Positions 9,194 to 18,920 are shown, counted from the stretch's first letter. The stretch is 64,000 nucleotides of DNA from Hyphomicrobiaceae bacterium (GCA_020442165.1 JAGRKV010000019.1:21998-85997); one strand, 5' to 3'. Numbers and translations: made by a program. Notes: generated by a model from the letters alone, not told the origin.

Positions 9194-10558
9194 ATGGCGA
9201 ATGCCCAGAACAAGGCTGGAGGAAAATCCAGAAAATCGGCACCAGCCGATCCGCCAGGCGGCGAAACCGTCTTCATCAATGCGCGTCTTCTGGACCCCGC
9301 ATCCAACCGCGACGAACCCGGCGGCCTTCTCGTCAGGGGCGGCGAGATTGCCGATCTGGGCACGCACCTCCGCCGCAACGCTCCCGAGGGCGCGACCGTC
9401 ATCGACTGCCGTGGCTGCGTACTTGCTCCCGGCCTCATCGATGCACAGGTGTTCGTTGGCGAACCGGGCGCTGAACATCGCGAAACACTGAAGACCGCGT
9501 CCAATGCGGCTGCGGCAGGTGGCGTTACCACACTCGTCGTCATGCCTGATACGAAGCCCGTCATCGACCAGGTGGCTCTCGTCGACTTCATTCAGCGCCG
9601 CGCGCGCGACAACGCGGTCGTCCACATCGCCACCATGGCGGCGATGACGAAAGGTCTCGCCGGCGAGGAGATCACCGAGATCGGCCTGCTCAAACGCGCC
9701 GGTGCGGTCGCCTTTTCCAACGGCAAGGAAAGCGTCACCAATACCCGCGTGATGCGCAATGTTCTGAATTACGCCAAGGATTTTGGCGCGCTCATCGTCC
9801 ACCACACCGAAGATCCCTACCTGTCAAAAAATGCCGCGATGAACTCGGGCGAAGTGGCGACACGGCTCGGCCTTTCCGGCGTCTCCAAGCACGCCGAGAC
9901 GATCTTGCTGGAGCGTGACCTGCGCCTCGTCGAGATGACGCGCTCGCGTTATCACGCAGCCACCATCACCTGCCCTGAAAGTCTGGAAGTGATCCGCAAG
10001 GCCAAGGCGAAGGGTTTGTCGGTTACTTGTGGCGTTTCGATCAATCACCTCACCTTGAACGAGAACGACATCGGTTCCTACCGCACGTTCTTCAAGGTCC
10101 GCCCGCCTCTGCGCGCAGATGACGATCGCCGTGCCATGGTCGAAGGCCTGGCTTCTGGCGACATCGACATCATCGTGTCCTCCCACGACCCGCAGGATGC
10201 CGACGTCAAGCGCCGTCCCTTCGCGGAAGCCGCCGACGGCGCTGTCGGTCTAGAAACACTGCTGGCGGCAGGGCTGCGCCTCGTCCACGGCGGCGACCTC
10301 ACCATGATGCAGCTGCTCAAGGCGTTGACCATCAACCCGGCAAGGCTCTTGGGTCTCGATGCCGGCCAACTCGCCAAGGGCGCCACCGCCGACCTCGTAC
10401 TGTTCGATCCTGATGAACCCTGGGTCGTCAACAAGGACCTGCTGCGATCGCGCTCGAAGAACACGCCGTTTGACGAGGCACGCATGCAAGGCCGCGTCCT
10501 GCGCACGGTCGTTGCGGGCGAGACGGTCTACGAATACGCTGGCGTCGCGCGCACCTGA
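9194..10558 (+). CDS. pyrC: Dihydroorotase-like protein without metal ligands (PyrC homologue / PyrX type)
   Basis: Amidohydrolase-fold protein of 454 residues directly after pyrB, with GGAG 7 bases before its ATG. Active dihydroorotases carry HxH just after the first strand (PG..D.HVH); here it reads PGLIDAQVFVGEPG, so both His are replaced (Gln and Phe). The catalytic Asp region usually reading ATDHAPH is VSSHDPQ, so that Asp is also missing. Other framework features survive: EHRETL, HHTEDP, RPPLR and the GLET motif. Pseudomonas PyrX is a known non-catalytic homologue that supports PyrB assembly, and the same role is inferred here, with a second active dihydroorotase expected elsewhere in the genome. 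Confidence 0.9.
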   Translation: MANAQNKAGGKSRKSAPADPPGGETVFINARLLDPASNRDEPGGLLVRGGEIADLGTHLRRNAPEGATVIDCRGCVLAPGLIDAQVFVGEPGAEHRETLKTASNAAAAGGVTTLVVMPDTKPVIDQVALVDFIQRRARDNAVVHIATMAAMTKGLAGEEITEIGLLKRAGAVAFSNGKESVTNTRVMRNVLNYAKDFGALIVHHTEDPYLSKNAAMNSGEVATRLGLSGVSKHAETILLERDLRLVEMTRSRYHAATITCPESLEVIRKAKAKGLSVTCGVSINHLTLNENDIGSYRTFFKVRPPLRADDDRRAMVEGLASGDIDIIVSSHDPQDADVKRRPFAEAADGAVGLETLLAAGLRLVHGGDLTMMQLLKALTINPARLLGLDAGQLAKGATADLVLFDPDEPWVVNKDLLRSRSKNTPFDEARMQGRVLRTVVAGETVYEYAGVART

Positions 10559-10690
10559 CCTATGTGGTCGCGGGCGCGCCACCCGCCATCCGCCTTTGCT
10601 AAGGTGCCTACCCGTGCCACCCACGATGACAGCAGCTGATCCATCTGCCGCGGAATGTCTCCGCCGGACCTACCTCCAGCGGAGGCCGCT

Positions 10691-11308
10691 ATGGACCTGC
10701 TGCTAGAACCCGCAGCGCTGGCCGCCATCGCCGCCGGCTATCTGCTGGGCTCGATCCCCTTTGGCCTGATTCTGACCAAGCTTGCAGGCCTCGGTGACGT
10801 CAGGTCCATCGGCTCCGGCAACATCGGCGCCACCAACGTACTGCGCACCGGCAACAAGAAACTCGCCGCCGTCACTCTACTTCTCGATGCGCTAAAGGGA
10901 ACGGCTGCCGTCATCCTCGGCCACTGGATCGGAGCGCAGGGCGGCGTCGCGATCCTCGCCTCACTGGTCGCCGGACTGGCTGCATTCTTGGGCCACCTTT
11001 TCCCAGTCTGGATCGGCTTCAAGGGCGGCAAGGGCGTTGCCACCTACATCGGCGTCTTGCTCGGCGCAGCCTGGAAACTCGCACTCGTCTTCTGTGCCAT
11101 CTGGCTCGCCATCGCCTTCACCACCCGCTATTCGTCGCTGTCCGCGCTAGCCGCCGCCGTCATCACACCGCTGGTCGCCTGGTTCATGGACTCACCCGCG
11201 CTCGGCCTCCTGGCGGCCCTCATGTCCGTCCTCCTCCTGTGGAAGCACGCACCGAATATCCGCCGTCTCATGTCCGGCGAGGAGCCCAGGATCGGTGCAA
11301 AGAACTAG
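10691..11308 (+). CDS. plsY: Acyl-phosphate:glycerol-3-phosphate acyltransferase
   Basis: Inner-membrane enzyme that transfers an acyl group from acyl phosphate to glycerol-3-phosphate, the first step of phospholipid synthesis. The 205 residues hold about five membrane helices and the PlsY motifs: [18 protein letters not shown] and [10 protein letters not shown] in the cytoplasmic loops. The ATG is chosen because GGAGG lies 5 bases upstream; an in-frame start 36 bases earlier would add a hydrophilic stretch. Its 3' end overlaps the start of dprA by 14 bases, so the two are probably translationally coupled. Confidence 0.95.
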   Translation: MDLLLEPAALAAIAAGYLLGSIPFGLILTKLAGLGDVRSIGSGNIGATNVLRTGNKKLAAVTLLLDALKGTAAVILGHWIGAQGGVAILASLVAGLAAFLGHLFPVWIGFKGGKGVATYIGVLLGAAWKLALVFCAIWLAIAFTTRYSSLSALAAAVITPLVAWFMDSPALGLLAALMSVLLLWKHAPNIRRLMSGEEPRIGAKN

Positions 11309-12488
11309 GCGCGATCAGAACTCCCTCTTTGCTGCCGCGCCTTTGCCCGTCGCGAGGCTCGACGATGCCGAACGCCTCGCCTGCCTGCGCCTCATCCGCT
11401 CCGACAACGTCGGCCCCGTCACATTTCGCGACCTCATCAACCACTTTGGCGGCGCGCAGGCAGCCCTCGACGCCCTGCCCGAGCTTGCTCAACGCGGCGG
11501 CAACCGCCGCAAGATCCGCATCGCCACCCAGGCCGAAGCCGAACGCGAACTGACACGCGCACGCAAGGCTGGAGCCCGGCCGGTCTTCACCATCGAACCG
11601 GGATATCCGCCTGCCCTCGCGGCCATCGATGCACCACCTCCAATGCTCTATGTGAAAGGTGATTTGTCGATCCTCACCCGCCCCGCAGTCGCCATCGTCG
11701 GCTCGCGACAGGCCTCCGCAGCCGGTCACAAGCTGACGCGCCAGTTCGCCACCGGTATCGGCCAGGCAGGCTACGTTATCGTTTCCGGGCTCGCGCGGGG
11801 CATCGACGCAGCCGCTCACGAAACCGCCATCGAAACAGGCACGGTCGCCGTGGTGGCAGGTGGTGTCGATATCATCTACCCGCCGGAGAACACCGCGCTT
11901 CATGCTGCGATCACAGAAAAAGGCGCGATTGTCTCCGAACTGCCACCGGGCTTTGAACCGCGCGGCAAGGACTTCCCACGCCGCAACCGGCTGATCTCAG
12001 GAATTGCACTCGGCGTCCTCGTCATCGAGGCGGCAAGGCGTTCGGGGACGCTAACGACGGCAAGACACGCCAACGAGCAGGGCCGCATCGTCTTTGCCGT
12101 GCCCGGACACCCGCTCGACCCGCGCGCGGAAGGTACCAATAGCCTGCTGAAGAGCGGAGCGATCCTCGCCACGACCGCCGAGGACGTGACCAGCGTGCTG
12201 GCCCCACTATCGGGCATGTCGCCGGAAGCAGCTTTCCGCGAGATGGCCGATGCCACGACCTATGCCGCACCGCCACCGTTACCACCACCACTCCTGGGCA
12301 ACGATGACCGCACCCGCGTCCTGGCGGCACTCGGTCCTGCGCCAATCGACATCGATGCCCTCGCCCGCGCCACCAGCCTAGACAGCCGCGCCCTGAACAT
12401 CGTCCTGATGGAACTGGATCTGGCCGGCCGCATCATCCGTCACGGCGGCGGCCTCATTTCGCGCAATGGCGATTGGGAGGCCGGCTGA
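11295..12488 (+). CDS. dprA: DNA processing protein DprA (Smf)
   Basis: Loads RecA onto incoming single-stranded DNA during natural transformation, though the gene is also kept by many non-competent bacteria. The 397 residues comprise an N-terminal helix-hairpin-like domain ([16 protein letters not shown]), the Rossmann-like core with [31 protein letters not shown] and [10 protein letters not shown], and a C-terminal winged-helix-like domain (about 330-397). The start is GTG inside the end of plsY, with GGAG 10 bases upstream. No competence pilus genes are in the window. Confidence 0.94.
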   Translation: MQRTRRDQNSLFAAAPLPVARLDDAERLACLRLIRSDNVGPVTFRDLINHFGGAQAALDALPELAQRGGNRRKIRIATQAEAERELTRARKAGARPVFTIEPGYPPALAAIDAPPPMLYVKGDLSILTRPAVAIVGSRQASAAGHKLTRQFATGIGQAGYVIVSGLARGIDAAAHETAIETGTVAVVAGGVDIIYPPENTALHAAITEKGAIVSELPPGFEPRGKDFPRRNRLISGIALGVLVIEAARRSGTLTTARHANEQGRIVFAVPGHPLDPRAEGTNSLLKSGAILATTAEDVTSVLAPLSGMSPEAAFREMADATTYAAPPPLPPPLLGNDDRTRVLAALGPAPIDIDALARATSLDSRALNIVLMELDLAGRIIRHGGGLISRNGDWEAG

Positions 12489-12537
12489 CGCGCCGCTGGC
12501 GGCGGCAAGCCTCGTTTCCGATCACAAACGGCTGCGC

Positions 12538-12834
12538 CTATTCCTGCCGCACCTGCTTTTCCCCATGAATTGGCCGGTCTGGCATGGCACCCGCCGCCAC
12601 CGCATTTCGGCGTGCAAGCTCATACTGGGCCTCTGCCTCCATGCGGGCGAGCGCAAGGATGCCTGCCAGCGTGTGCAACCCGGAACGCTGGGTCATGTCC
12701 CTCAGTTCGTCGATCATATCGCTGACGTATGCCAGCGTGTCGGCTGCCATGATGTCGCCAGACGCAGAACCGGCGTCGGAGCTGGCACTCCCAAGATCAT
12801 GGACCTTGTGAGAAAAATTGGTCTTTTGAGCCAT
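12538..12834 (-). CDS. Small conserved hypothetical protein
   Basis: A 98-residue soluble protein with no membrane segment. After a Ser/Ala-rich start comes a helical core (TLAYVSDMIDELRDM, then GLHTLAGILALARMEAE) resembling small alphaproteobacterial proteins of unknown function that share a Y..DM..EL...A....L..L...L..A pattern. Two ATGs are possible: the chosen one, and one three codons earlier; neither has a strong ribosome-binding site. It is convergent with dprA and divergent from topA. No function can be given. Confidence 0.65.
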   Translation of the reverse strand: MAQKTNFSHKVHDLGSASSDAGSASGDIMAADTLAYVSDMIDELRDMTQRSGLHTLAGILALARMEAEAQYELARRNAVAAGAMPDRPIHGEKQVRQE

Positions 12835-12892
12835 AATTCGCATCCCAGGCAAAGCCCCTCGACGGGCGAGCACCCAAACGGAGAAAACCATC

Positions 12893-12916
12893 CAAGGTTG
12901 TATAAATTCAACCCTT
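12893..12916 (+). promoter_or_regulatory. Inverted repeat in the divergent region before topA
   Basis: GGTTG (12896-12900) and CAACC (12909-12913) flank the AT-rich core TATAAATT, which itself could be a -10 element. The site lies between the minus-strand small gene and topA, so it could be an operator for either or both. The arms extend weakly to AAGGTTG and CAACCcTT. Confidence 0.35.
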
Positions 12917-13028
12917 GCGAGCACGCAGCCACAGCGTTGTTTTGCAGCTGGTTTGACAGCGCTGCGGACTTCGCAGATGTTCTGCCGCCATTGAACCCAC
13001 CGACGCTGGCCTGAAGCTGGTGTCGCCG

Positions 13029-13060
13029 CCCCGCCCGCCGGCCCGGCGTAGGCGGGGCTT
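13029..13060 (+). terminator. GC-rich hairpin in the topA leader, terminator-like
   Basis: CCCCGCC (13029-13035) pairs with GGCGGGG (13051-13057), and an inner CGCC/GGCG pair extends the stem to about 11 bp with a TA bulge. It is followed by CTTTGT, a short U run. It lies 50 bases before the topA ATG and about 540 bases after dprA, so it could end read-through from upstream, end a short leader RNA, or attenuate topA. Confidence 0.5.
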
Positions 13061-13106
13061 TGTCCTGGTTAACGTCATCGGACGCGCGCCGTCCCGAAAG
13101 CCGCTC

Positions 13107-15896
13107 ATGAACGTCGTTATTGTTGAATCGCCTGCCAAGGCCAAAACCATCAACAAGTACCTGGGCAAGGGCTACAAGGTGATGGCCTCCTTCGGCCATG
13201 TGCGCGACTTGCCGTCCAAGGACGGCTCCGTCGAGCCCGACAACGATTTCCACATGCACTGGGATGTCGACTCCAAGTCCCAGAAGATCCTCAAGGAAAT
13301 CACCGATGCCGTGAAGCAGGCGGATAAGCTGATCCTGGCCACCGACCCTGATCGCGAGGGCGAGGCGATTTCCTGGCATATCCTCCAGGTGCTGGAGAAG
13401 AAGAAGGCGCTCGGCAAGGATACACCCGTCGAGCGCGTCGCCTTCAACGCCGTCACCAAGCAGGCGATCCAGGCAGCACTCGCCAAGCCGCGCCAGATCG
13501 ACCAGCCGCTGGTGGAAGCCTATCTGGCACGCCGCGCCCTCGACTATCTGGTCGGCTTCACACTCTCCCCGGTGCTCTGGCGCAAGCTGCCCGGCGCCCG
13601 CTCCGCTGGCCGTGTCCAGTCCGTGGCGCTGCGCCTCATCTGCGATCGCGAACTGGAGATCGAGACCTTCAGGACTGAGGAGTACTGGACCATCGAAGTC
13701 CAGCTAGCCACGGCCAAGAAGGAGGAAATCAAGGCGCGGCTCGTGTCGATCGCGGGCCAATTGCTGAAGAAGCTCGACATCACCAACGAAGCGCGGGCGC
13801 TTGCCATCAAGGTGGCCATAAAAGGCGGCGACTACAAGGTCGCCTCGGTCGAGAAAAAGGCCGTCAAGCGCAACCCGTTCCCGCCGTTCACCACATCTAC
13901 GTTGCAGCAGGAAGCCTCGCGAAAGCTCGGCCTTTCAGCCAAGCAGACGATGCAGTCCGCCCAGCGCCTTTATGAAGGCGTCGACATCGGCGGCGAAACG
14001 GTGGGTCTCATCACCTACATGCGAACCGACGGCGTCGAGATCGTGCCCGAAGCCGTTGCCGAGATCCGCCGCCAGATCGAGACACTCTATTCTAAGCGGT
14101 TCGTCGCGCCGTTCATCCGCGAGTACAAGACCAAGGCCAAGAACGCCCAGGAAGCCCACGAGGCGATCCGCCCGACCGACATTTCGCGCCATCCCAAGGA
14201 CGTCAAAAAACACCTGAAGCCCGACGAAGCTGCACTCTATGAACTGATCTGGAAGCGCGCGCTCGCAAGCCAAATGGCATCCGCGGAACTGGAGCAGACC
14301 ACCGCCGAAATCACGGTCCCGGGCAAGGACGGCAAGACCTACGGCGTGCGCGCGACCGGCTCCATCATGCAGTTTGAAGGCTTCATGAAGCTCTACCAGG
14401 AGAGCCGCGACGACGAAGAGGACGAGGAAAGCCGCCTGCTTCCCCCGCTCGCGTCAGGCGATCGCTTGACAGAGAAAGGCGTCGACGCCAGCCAGCACTT
14501 CACCCAGCCGCCACCGCGCTTCACCGAGGCAAGCCTCGTCAAGCGCATGGAAGAGCTGGGCATCGGCCGACCCTCGACCTATGCGTCCACACTCGCCGTC
14601 TTGCGCGACCGCGAATACGTGACGCTCGATAAGAAGCGCCTTGTACCGCAGGACAAGGGCCGCCTGGTCATCGCCTTCCTGGAAAGCTTCTTCAAGCGCT
14701 ACGTTGAGTACGATTTTACCGCCGACCTCGAAGAGCAGCTTGACCTCATCTCCGACCACAAGCTGGAATGGCGCGAGGTCCTGCGCGACTTCTGGAAGAA
14801 CTTCACCGGCGCCATCGACGAGATCAAGGATCTGCGCGTCGGCGACGTGATGGAAGCCTTGAACGAGATGCTGGGCCCGCACATCTTCCCGGCACGCGAG
14901 GATGGCTCCGACCCGCGCTCCTGCCCGCAGTGCGGCGTCGGCCGCCTGAGCCTCAAGCCAGGCCGCTTCGGCCCCTTCATCGGCTGCTCCAACTACAAGG
15001 AGGAGGATGGTGGCTGCAACTACCGTCGCGGCATCTCGCCGACCGCCGAGAACCCGCTCGATGGCAAGGAGCTGGGCTTTGATCCCGACACCGGCCTGCC
15101 CGTCACGGTGAAGACCGGACGCTTTGGCACGTACCTTCAGCTGGGCGAGCAGAAGGACTATGAGGACGGCGCGAAACCGCGCCGCTCGTCGATCCCCAAG
15201 GGCTTGGACGCAGCCACCATCGACCTCGAACACGCCTTGAAGCTGCTCAACCTTCCGCGCGAGATCGGCCAGCATCCCGATGGCGGCACAATCGTCGCTG
15301 GCCTCGGGCGCTTTGGCCCATTCGTTGTCCACGAGGGTACGGAAAACCAGAAGACCTACGTCAACCTGACCTCCATCGAGGATCTGTTCACGATCGGCAT
15401 CAATCGCGCCGTGACACTGATTGCCGAGAAGAAGGCAGGCGGCGGGTCTTCGCGCTTCCAGCGCGGCAAGCCATCGGTCTTGAAGGATCTAGGCGCACAT
15501 CCCGATGGCGGCCCCGTGCAGGTGCTGTCGGGACGCTATGGGCCCTATGTCACCCATAATAAGGTCAACGCCACGGTGCCCAAGGACAAGGACCCGGCGG
15601 CACTGACCATGGACGAGGCCATAGCTCTCCTCGAAGAGCGTATCGCCAAGGGCGGTGGCAAGAAGCCCGCGCGCAAGACGGCGGCAAAGAGCAAGACGGC
15701 TGCGAAGGACAAGGCAGCATCCTCCACCGCCAATGGCAAAGCCAAATCGAAGCCCAAAGCCAAGACTGCAGCCGCCAAGTCGGTACCCAAAGCGAGCACG
15801 AGCAAGAAGACACCGGCAAAAAAGGCGGCCGGGGGAAAGGCCGCCGGCAGCAAAGCGTCACGCAAGGCGACGGCCGATGACGATGCGCCCTTCTGA
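13107..15896 (+). CDS. topA: DNA topoisomerase I
   Basis: Type IA topoisomerase that relaxes negative supercoils. The 929 residues begin with the Toprim domain (VIVESPAKAKTI; acidic motif TDPDREGEA), followed by the four-domain clamp with catalytic Tyr304 in TYMRTDG. A C4 zinc finger (CPQCG...GCSNY...C) lies near residues 608-637, then C-terminal Topo_C-type repeats (HPDGGxV...GRFGPFV), and a Lys/Ala-rich tail of about 80 residues. The start is set at MNVVIVESP; a frame open further upstream adds 29 basic residues that do not match the family. No strong ribosome-binding site is visible. Confidence 0.97.
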   Translation: MNVVIVESPAKAKTINKYLGKGYKVMASFGHVRDLPSKDGSVEPDNDFHMHWDVDSKSQKILKEITDAVKQADKLILATDPDREGEAISWHILQVLEKKKALGKDTPVERVAFNAVTKQAIQAALAKPRQIDQPLVEAYLARRALDYLVGFTLSPVLWRKLPGARSAGRVQSVALRLICDRELEIETFRTEEYWTIEVQLATAKKEEIKARLVSIAGQLLKKLDITNEARALAIKVAIKGGDYKVASVEKKAVKRNPFPPFTTSTLQQEASRKLGLSAKQTMQSAQRLYEGVDIGGETVGLITYMRTDGVEIVPEAVAEIRRQIETLYSKRFVAPFIREYKTKAKNAQEAHEAIRPTDISRHPKDVKKHLKPDEAALYELIWKRALASQMASAELEQTTAEITVPGKDGKTYGVRATGSIMQFEGFMKLYQESRDDEEDEESRLLPPLASGDRLTEKGVDASQHFTQPPPRFTEASLVKRMEELGIGRPSTYASTLAVLRDREYVTLDKKRLVPQDKGRLVIAFLESFFKRYVEYDFTADLEEQLDLISDHKLEWREVLRDFWKNFTGAIDEIKDLRVGDVMEALNEMLGPHIFPAREDGSDPRSCPQCGVGRLSLKPGRFGPFIGCSNYKEEDGGCNYRRGISPTAENPLDGKELGFDPDTGLPVTVKTGRFGTYLQLGEQKDYEDGAKPRRSSIPKGLDAATIDLEHALKLLNLPREIGQHPDGGTIVAGLGRFGPFVVHEGTENQKTYVNLTSIEDLFTIGINRAVTLIAEKKAGGGSSRFQRGKPSVLKDLGAHPDGGPVQVLSGRYGPYVTHNKVNATVPKDKDPAALTMDEAIALLEERIAKGGGKKPARKTAAKSKTAAKDKAASSTANGKAKSKPKAKTAAAKSVPKASTSKKTPAKKAAGGKAAGSKASRKATADDDAPF

Positions 15897-15912
15897 CGGG
15901 CAGAATAAAGAA

Positions 15913-15934
15913 GCGCGGCCATCAAGCGCCGCGC
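15913..15934 (+). terminator. Hairpin between topA and rnr
   Basis: GCGCGGC and GCCGCGC form a 7-bp stem with an 8-base loop (CATCAAGC), 16 bases after the topA stop. It is followed by Cs rather than Ts, so it is at best a partial or Rho-assisted terminator, or an mRNA-end stabiliser between topA and rnr. Confidence 0.35.
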
Positions 15935-15970
15935 CCCCCATCTGCCACCAGAAATGCGGCGGCACCTGAT

Positions 15971-18286
15971 ATGGCGCGCAAGTTCAAGACATCCAAACTT
16001 CCAAAGCCCGGCAAGCGCGAGAGATACGCACCCCAGGACGGCGGCCTGCCGACGCGCGAGCAGATCCTTGACTACGTACAGACCGCGCAGGGCAAGGTGG
16101 GCAAGCGGGAAATTGCCCGCGCTTTCTCCATCAAGGGTGGGGACCGCATCGCGCTGAAGCAGCTCCTCGCCGAAATGACCGACGAGGGCCTACTCACCGG
16201 CGGCAAGAAGGAATTGAAGAAGCGTGGCGGCCTTCCGCCCGTCGCCGTGCTCGAAGTGAAGGGCCGCGACGCGGACGGCGACCTCATCGCCGAACCGCTC
16301 GTGTGGGACGAAGCCGAAGGCGCACGGCCGTCAGTTTTGCTGCTGACAGCACACCACCCCGACCGCGCCCACGAAGCCGAAATAGGCATCGGCGATCGCG
16401 TCCTGGCGCGCATCACCGAGCTGGAAGGTCACGATGTGGAGGGCTTCCGCTTCGAAGCCGAGCCAATCCGCCGCCTCCCGCGCGACCAGCGCCGCCTCGT
16501 TGGCATCTTCCGCTCGGCACGCCGTGGCGGTGGCACCATCGAGCCCATCGATCGCAAGGCGCTCAAATCCTGGCCGATACAATCCCAGGATCAGGGCGAC
16601 GCGAAGGATGGCGATCTAGTCCGTTTCGAACTCGCCAAGCGGGGCCGCTTCGCAACGCCCCAGGCGCGCGTCGTCGAGGTGCTGGGCAATCCCAACGATC
16701 AGCGCCAGACGAGCCTCATTGCCATCCACGCCCATGGTCTGCCCGACGACTTCCCCGAGAGCGTGATCGCGGAAACGGTTGACCTGCCGCCGCCGGCCAT
16801 GAAAGGCCGCGAGGATCTGCGTCATATCCCGCTGCTGACCATCGACCCCGCCGATGCCCGCGACCACGACGATGCCGTGCATGCGTCGCCCGACCTCGAC
16901 GAGAAGAATCCCGGCGGCCATGTCGTATTGGTCGCCATTGCCGACGTCGCTCATTACGTGCAGCCGGGCTCGCGGCTCGATCGGGAAGCGCGCCTCAGAG
17001 GCAACTCGGTCTATTTCCCCGACCGTGTGGTGCCGATGCTGCCAGAGAAGATCTCCAACGATCTGTGCTCGCTGCGCGAACGCGAAGACCGCCCCTGTCT
17101 CGTCGCACGCTTGGTCTTCGACAAAGACGGCGTAAAACGCAGCCACACCTTTCATCGCGCCATGATGCGCTCGGCCGCCAAGCTGTCCTATCAGGAGGCT
17201 CAGGCCGCCTTCGACGGTAGCCCGGGCGAGAAAGCCGCGACCCTCATGGACGTCGCGCTGAAACCGCTGTGGGCCGCGTATCAGGCGCTGGCGGCAGCAC
17301 GCGACAACCGTGGTCCGCTCGACCTCGACTTGCCGGAAAAGAAGATCAAGCTCGACGCGGAAGGCCGTGTTGCCGGTGTCGTCATCCCCGAGCGCCTCGA
17401 CGCCCATCGCCTGATCGAGGAGTTCATGATCCAGGCAAACGTCGCCGCCGCCGAAGCGCTGGAGGCGAAGAAGAAACCCGTCGTCTATCGCGTCCACGCC
17501 GAGCCGTCGAAAGAGAAGCTGAAATCCCTGCGCGAGTTTCTCGAAACCCTCGATCTGAAGCTTCCGCCCCAGGGCCAGTTGAAGCCCGCCGCCTTCAACC
17601 GCATCCTGACCCAGGCAAAATCACTGCCGGTACCCGAACTCGTCAACGAGGTGGTGTTGCGCTCCCAGGCGCAGGCCGAATACGCGATCGAGAACTACGG
17701 CCACTTCGGCCTCAACCTTTCGCGCTATGCTCATTTCACGTCGCCCATCCGCCGCTACGCCGATCTCCTAGTGCATCGCGCGCTGATCTCAGGACTTGGC
17801 CTCGGCGACGGCGGACTGGCCGAGAGTGACACCGCACGTCTATCCGAAACAGCGCGCCTCATTTCCGAAGCCGAGCGCCGCGCCATGGCCGCCGAACGCG
17901 AAACCGTCGACCGGCTCATCGCCGCCCACTTGGCCGACCGCATCGGTGCAACCTTCAACGGCCGCATCGCCGGCGTGACACGCTCTGGCCTCTTTGTCCG
18001 CCTTGCCGAAACTGGTGCGGACGGCTTCGTGCCGATCTCAAGCCTGGAGAATGATTTCTATCACCATATCGAAGAGGCCCACGCGCTCATTGGCGCCCGC
18101 TCCAATGCAGGCTACCGCCTGGGTGACACTGTCGAGGTGAGACTCATAGAGGCCATCCCGTCAGCCGGTGCGCTGCGCTTCGAGATGATGACGCCACCCG
18201 CAAAAAGCACGCTGGGTCCCATCAAAGGCGGCAAGCGGCTCAACCAGCGGCGCGGCCGCCCACCGCCACGCGGACGGCGGCGATGA
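15971..18286 (+). CDS. rnr: Ribonuclease R
   Basis: 3'-5' exoribonuclease able to degrade structured RNA. The 771 residues hold an N-terminal winged-helix/OB region, the RNB catalytic domain with the acidic motif TIDPADARDHDDAVH at about residues 290-304, and a C-terminal S1 domain (IGATFNGRIAGVTRSGLFVRL). A basic tail (RRGRPPPRGRRR) closes the protein, as often in RNase R. Arrangement after topA is common in alphaproteobacteria. The ribosome-binding site is weak. Confidence 0.96.
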   Translation: MARKFKTSKLPKPGKRERYAPQDGGLPTREQILDYVQTAQGKVGKREIARAFSIKGGDRIALKQLLAEMTDEGLLTGGKKELKKRGGLPPVAVLEVKGRDADGDLIAEPLVWDEAEGARPSVLLLTAHHPDRAHEAEIGIGDRVLARITELEGHDVEGFRFEAEPIRRLPRDQRRLVGIFRSARRGGGTIEPIDRKALKSWPIQSQDQGDAKDGDLVRFELAKRGRFATPQARVVEVLGNPNDQRQTSLIAIHAHGLPDDFPESVIAETVDLPPPAMKGREDLRHIPLLTIDPADARDHDDAVHASPDLDEKNPGGHVVLVAIADVAHYVQPGSRLDREARLRGNSVYFPDRVVPMLPEKISNDLCSLREREDRPCLVARLVFDKDGVKRSHTFHRAMMRSAAKLSYQEAQAAFDGSPGEKAATLMDVALKPLWAAYQALAAARDNRGPLDLDLPEKKIKLDAEGRVAGVVIPERLDAHRLIEEFMIQANVAAAEALEAKKKPVVYRVHAEPSKEKLKSLREFLETLDLKLPPQGQLKPAAFNRILTQAKSLPVPELVNEVVLRSQAQAEYAIENYGHFGLNLSRYAHFTSPIRRYADLLVHRALISGLGLGDGGLAESDTARLSETARLISEAERRAMAAERETVDRLIAAHLADRIGATFNGRIAGVTRSGLFVRLAETGADGFVPISSLENDFYHHIEEAHALIGARSNAGYRLGDTVEVRLIEAIPSAGALRFEMMTPPAKSTLGPIKGGKRLNQRRGRPPPRGRRR

Positions 18287-18335
18287 AAGTGGGAAGTGTC
18301 CCACACCTTGTGACGCGCCACATAAGCGCGGCAAC

Positions 18336-18902
18336 TCATTTCTGCTTCTTGACGAGAAAGTGCGCAGCCTCCGCGGCGGCCTCCGCATACTCAGGATCGC
18401 GATGGATCAGCATCGTTGCAAACACGCCCTCCATCAGGAGCACGACGCTGCGGGCAAGAGTTTCAGGTTCAGCAAGTCGCGCCTCCGCGTATCGCAGCGC
18501 CAACCACGCCTCGAACTTCTTCTTGTGAGCAGCCCCGATCTTGCGCGCAGGGTGACCAGGCATGTTGGCAAGTTCAGCCGCCGTTCGCAAAAACCCGCAG
18601 CCTTTCCATTTCGGGTGCCGGGCGTTCCGCCCCAAATGGCGAAAAATCTCGGCGGTCTTGTCAGCAGCGCCACCCTTCGCCTCGTCATACCATTTTTCAA
18701 ACAGCGCCAGATTGGGCTGATCGCGTGACATCAGGTAGCCAGCGATCAGGTCGTCCTTGCTCGCGAAGTGATAGTAGAGCGTCTTCTTCGTGACGCCCGC
18801 CTTCTCGGCGATCGTGTCGAGGCTGACGGCGCGTATGCCCTCGGCGTAGAAAAGCCGGTTAGCGGCATCGAGAATGCGGTCCCTGGTCGTGCGCTTGGTC
18901 AT
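18336..18902 (-). CDS. TetR/AcrR family transcriptional regulator
   Basis: Repressor-type regulator of 188 residues. The N-terminal helix-turn-helix reads ILDAANRLFYAEGIRAVS..TIAEKAGVTKKTLYYHFASKDDL, and the rest is the ligand-binding helical domain (GCGFLRTAAELAN). It is divergent from an enoyl-CoA hydratase gene, and a near-perfect palindrome sits directly in front of its ATG, implying autoregulation and possibly control of the hydratase. The ligand is unknown; an acyl-CoA is a reasonable guess from the neighbour. Confidence 0.93.
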   Translation of the reverse strand: MTKRTTRDRILDAANRLFYAEGIRAVSLDTIAEKAGVTKKTLYYHFASKDDLIAGYLMSRDQPNLALFEKWYDEAKGGAADKTAEIFRHLGRNARHPKWKGCGFLRTAAELANMPGHPARKIGAAHKKKFEAWLALRYAEARLAEPETLARSVVLLMEGVFATMLIHRDPEYAEAAAEAAHFLVKKQK

Positions 18903-18906
18903 GTAT

Positions 18907-18920
18907 ACTCACCAGTGAGT
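18907..18920. promoter_or_regulatory. TetR-type operator between tetR and enoyl-CoA hydratase
   Basis: ACTCAC and GTGAGT are 6-bp inverted arms around a CA centre, four bases from the TetR start codon. The ACTCACNNGTGAGT form is common for TetR-family operators. On the minus strand a TTGACA (complement of 18952-18957) lies upstream, so a bound repressor would cover the transcript start of tetR. Confidence 0.6.
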
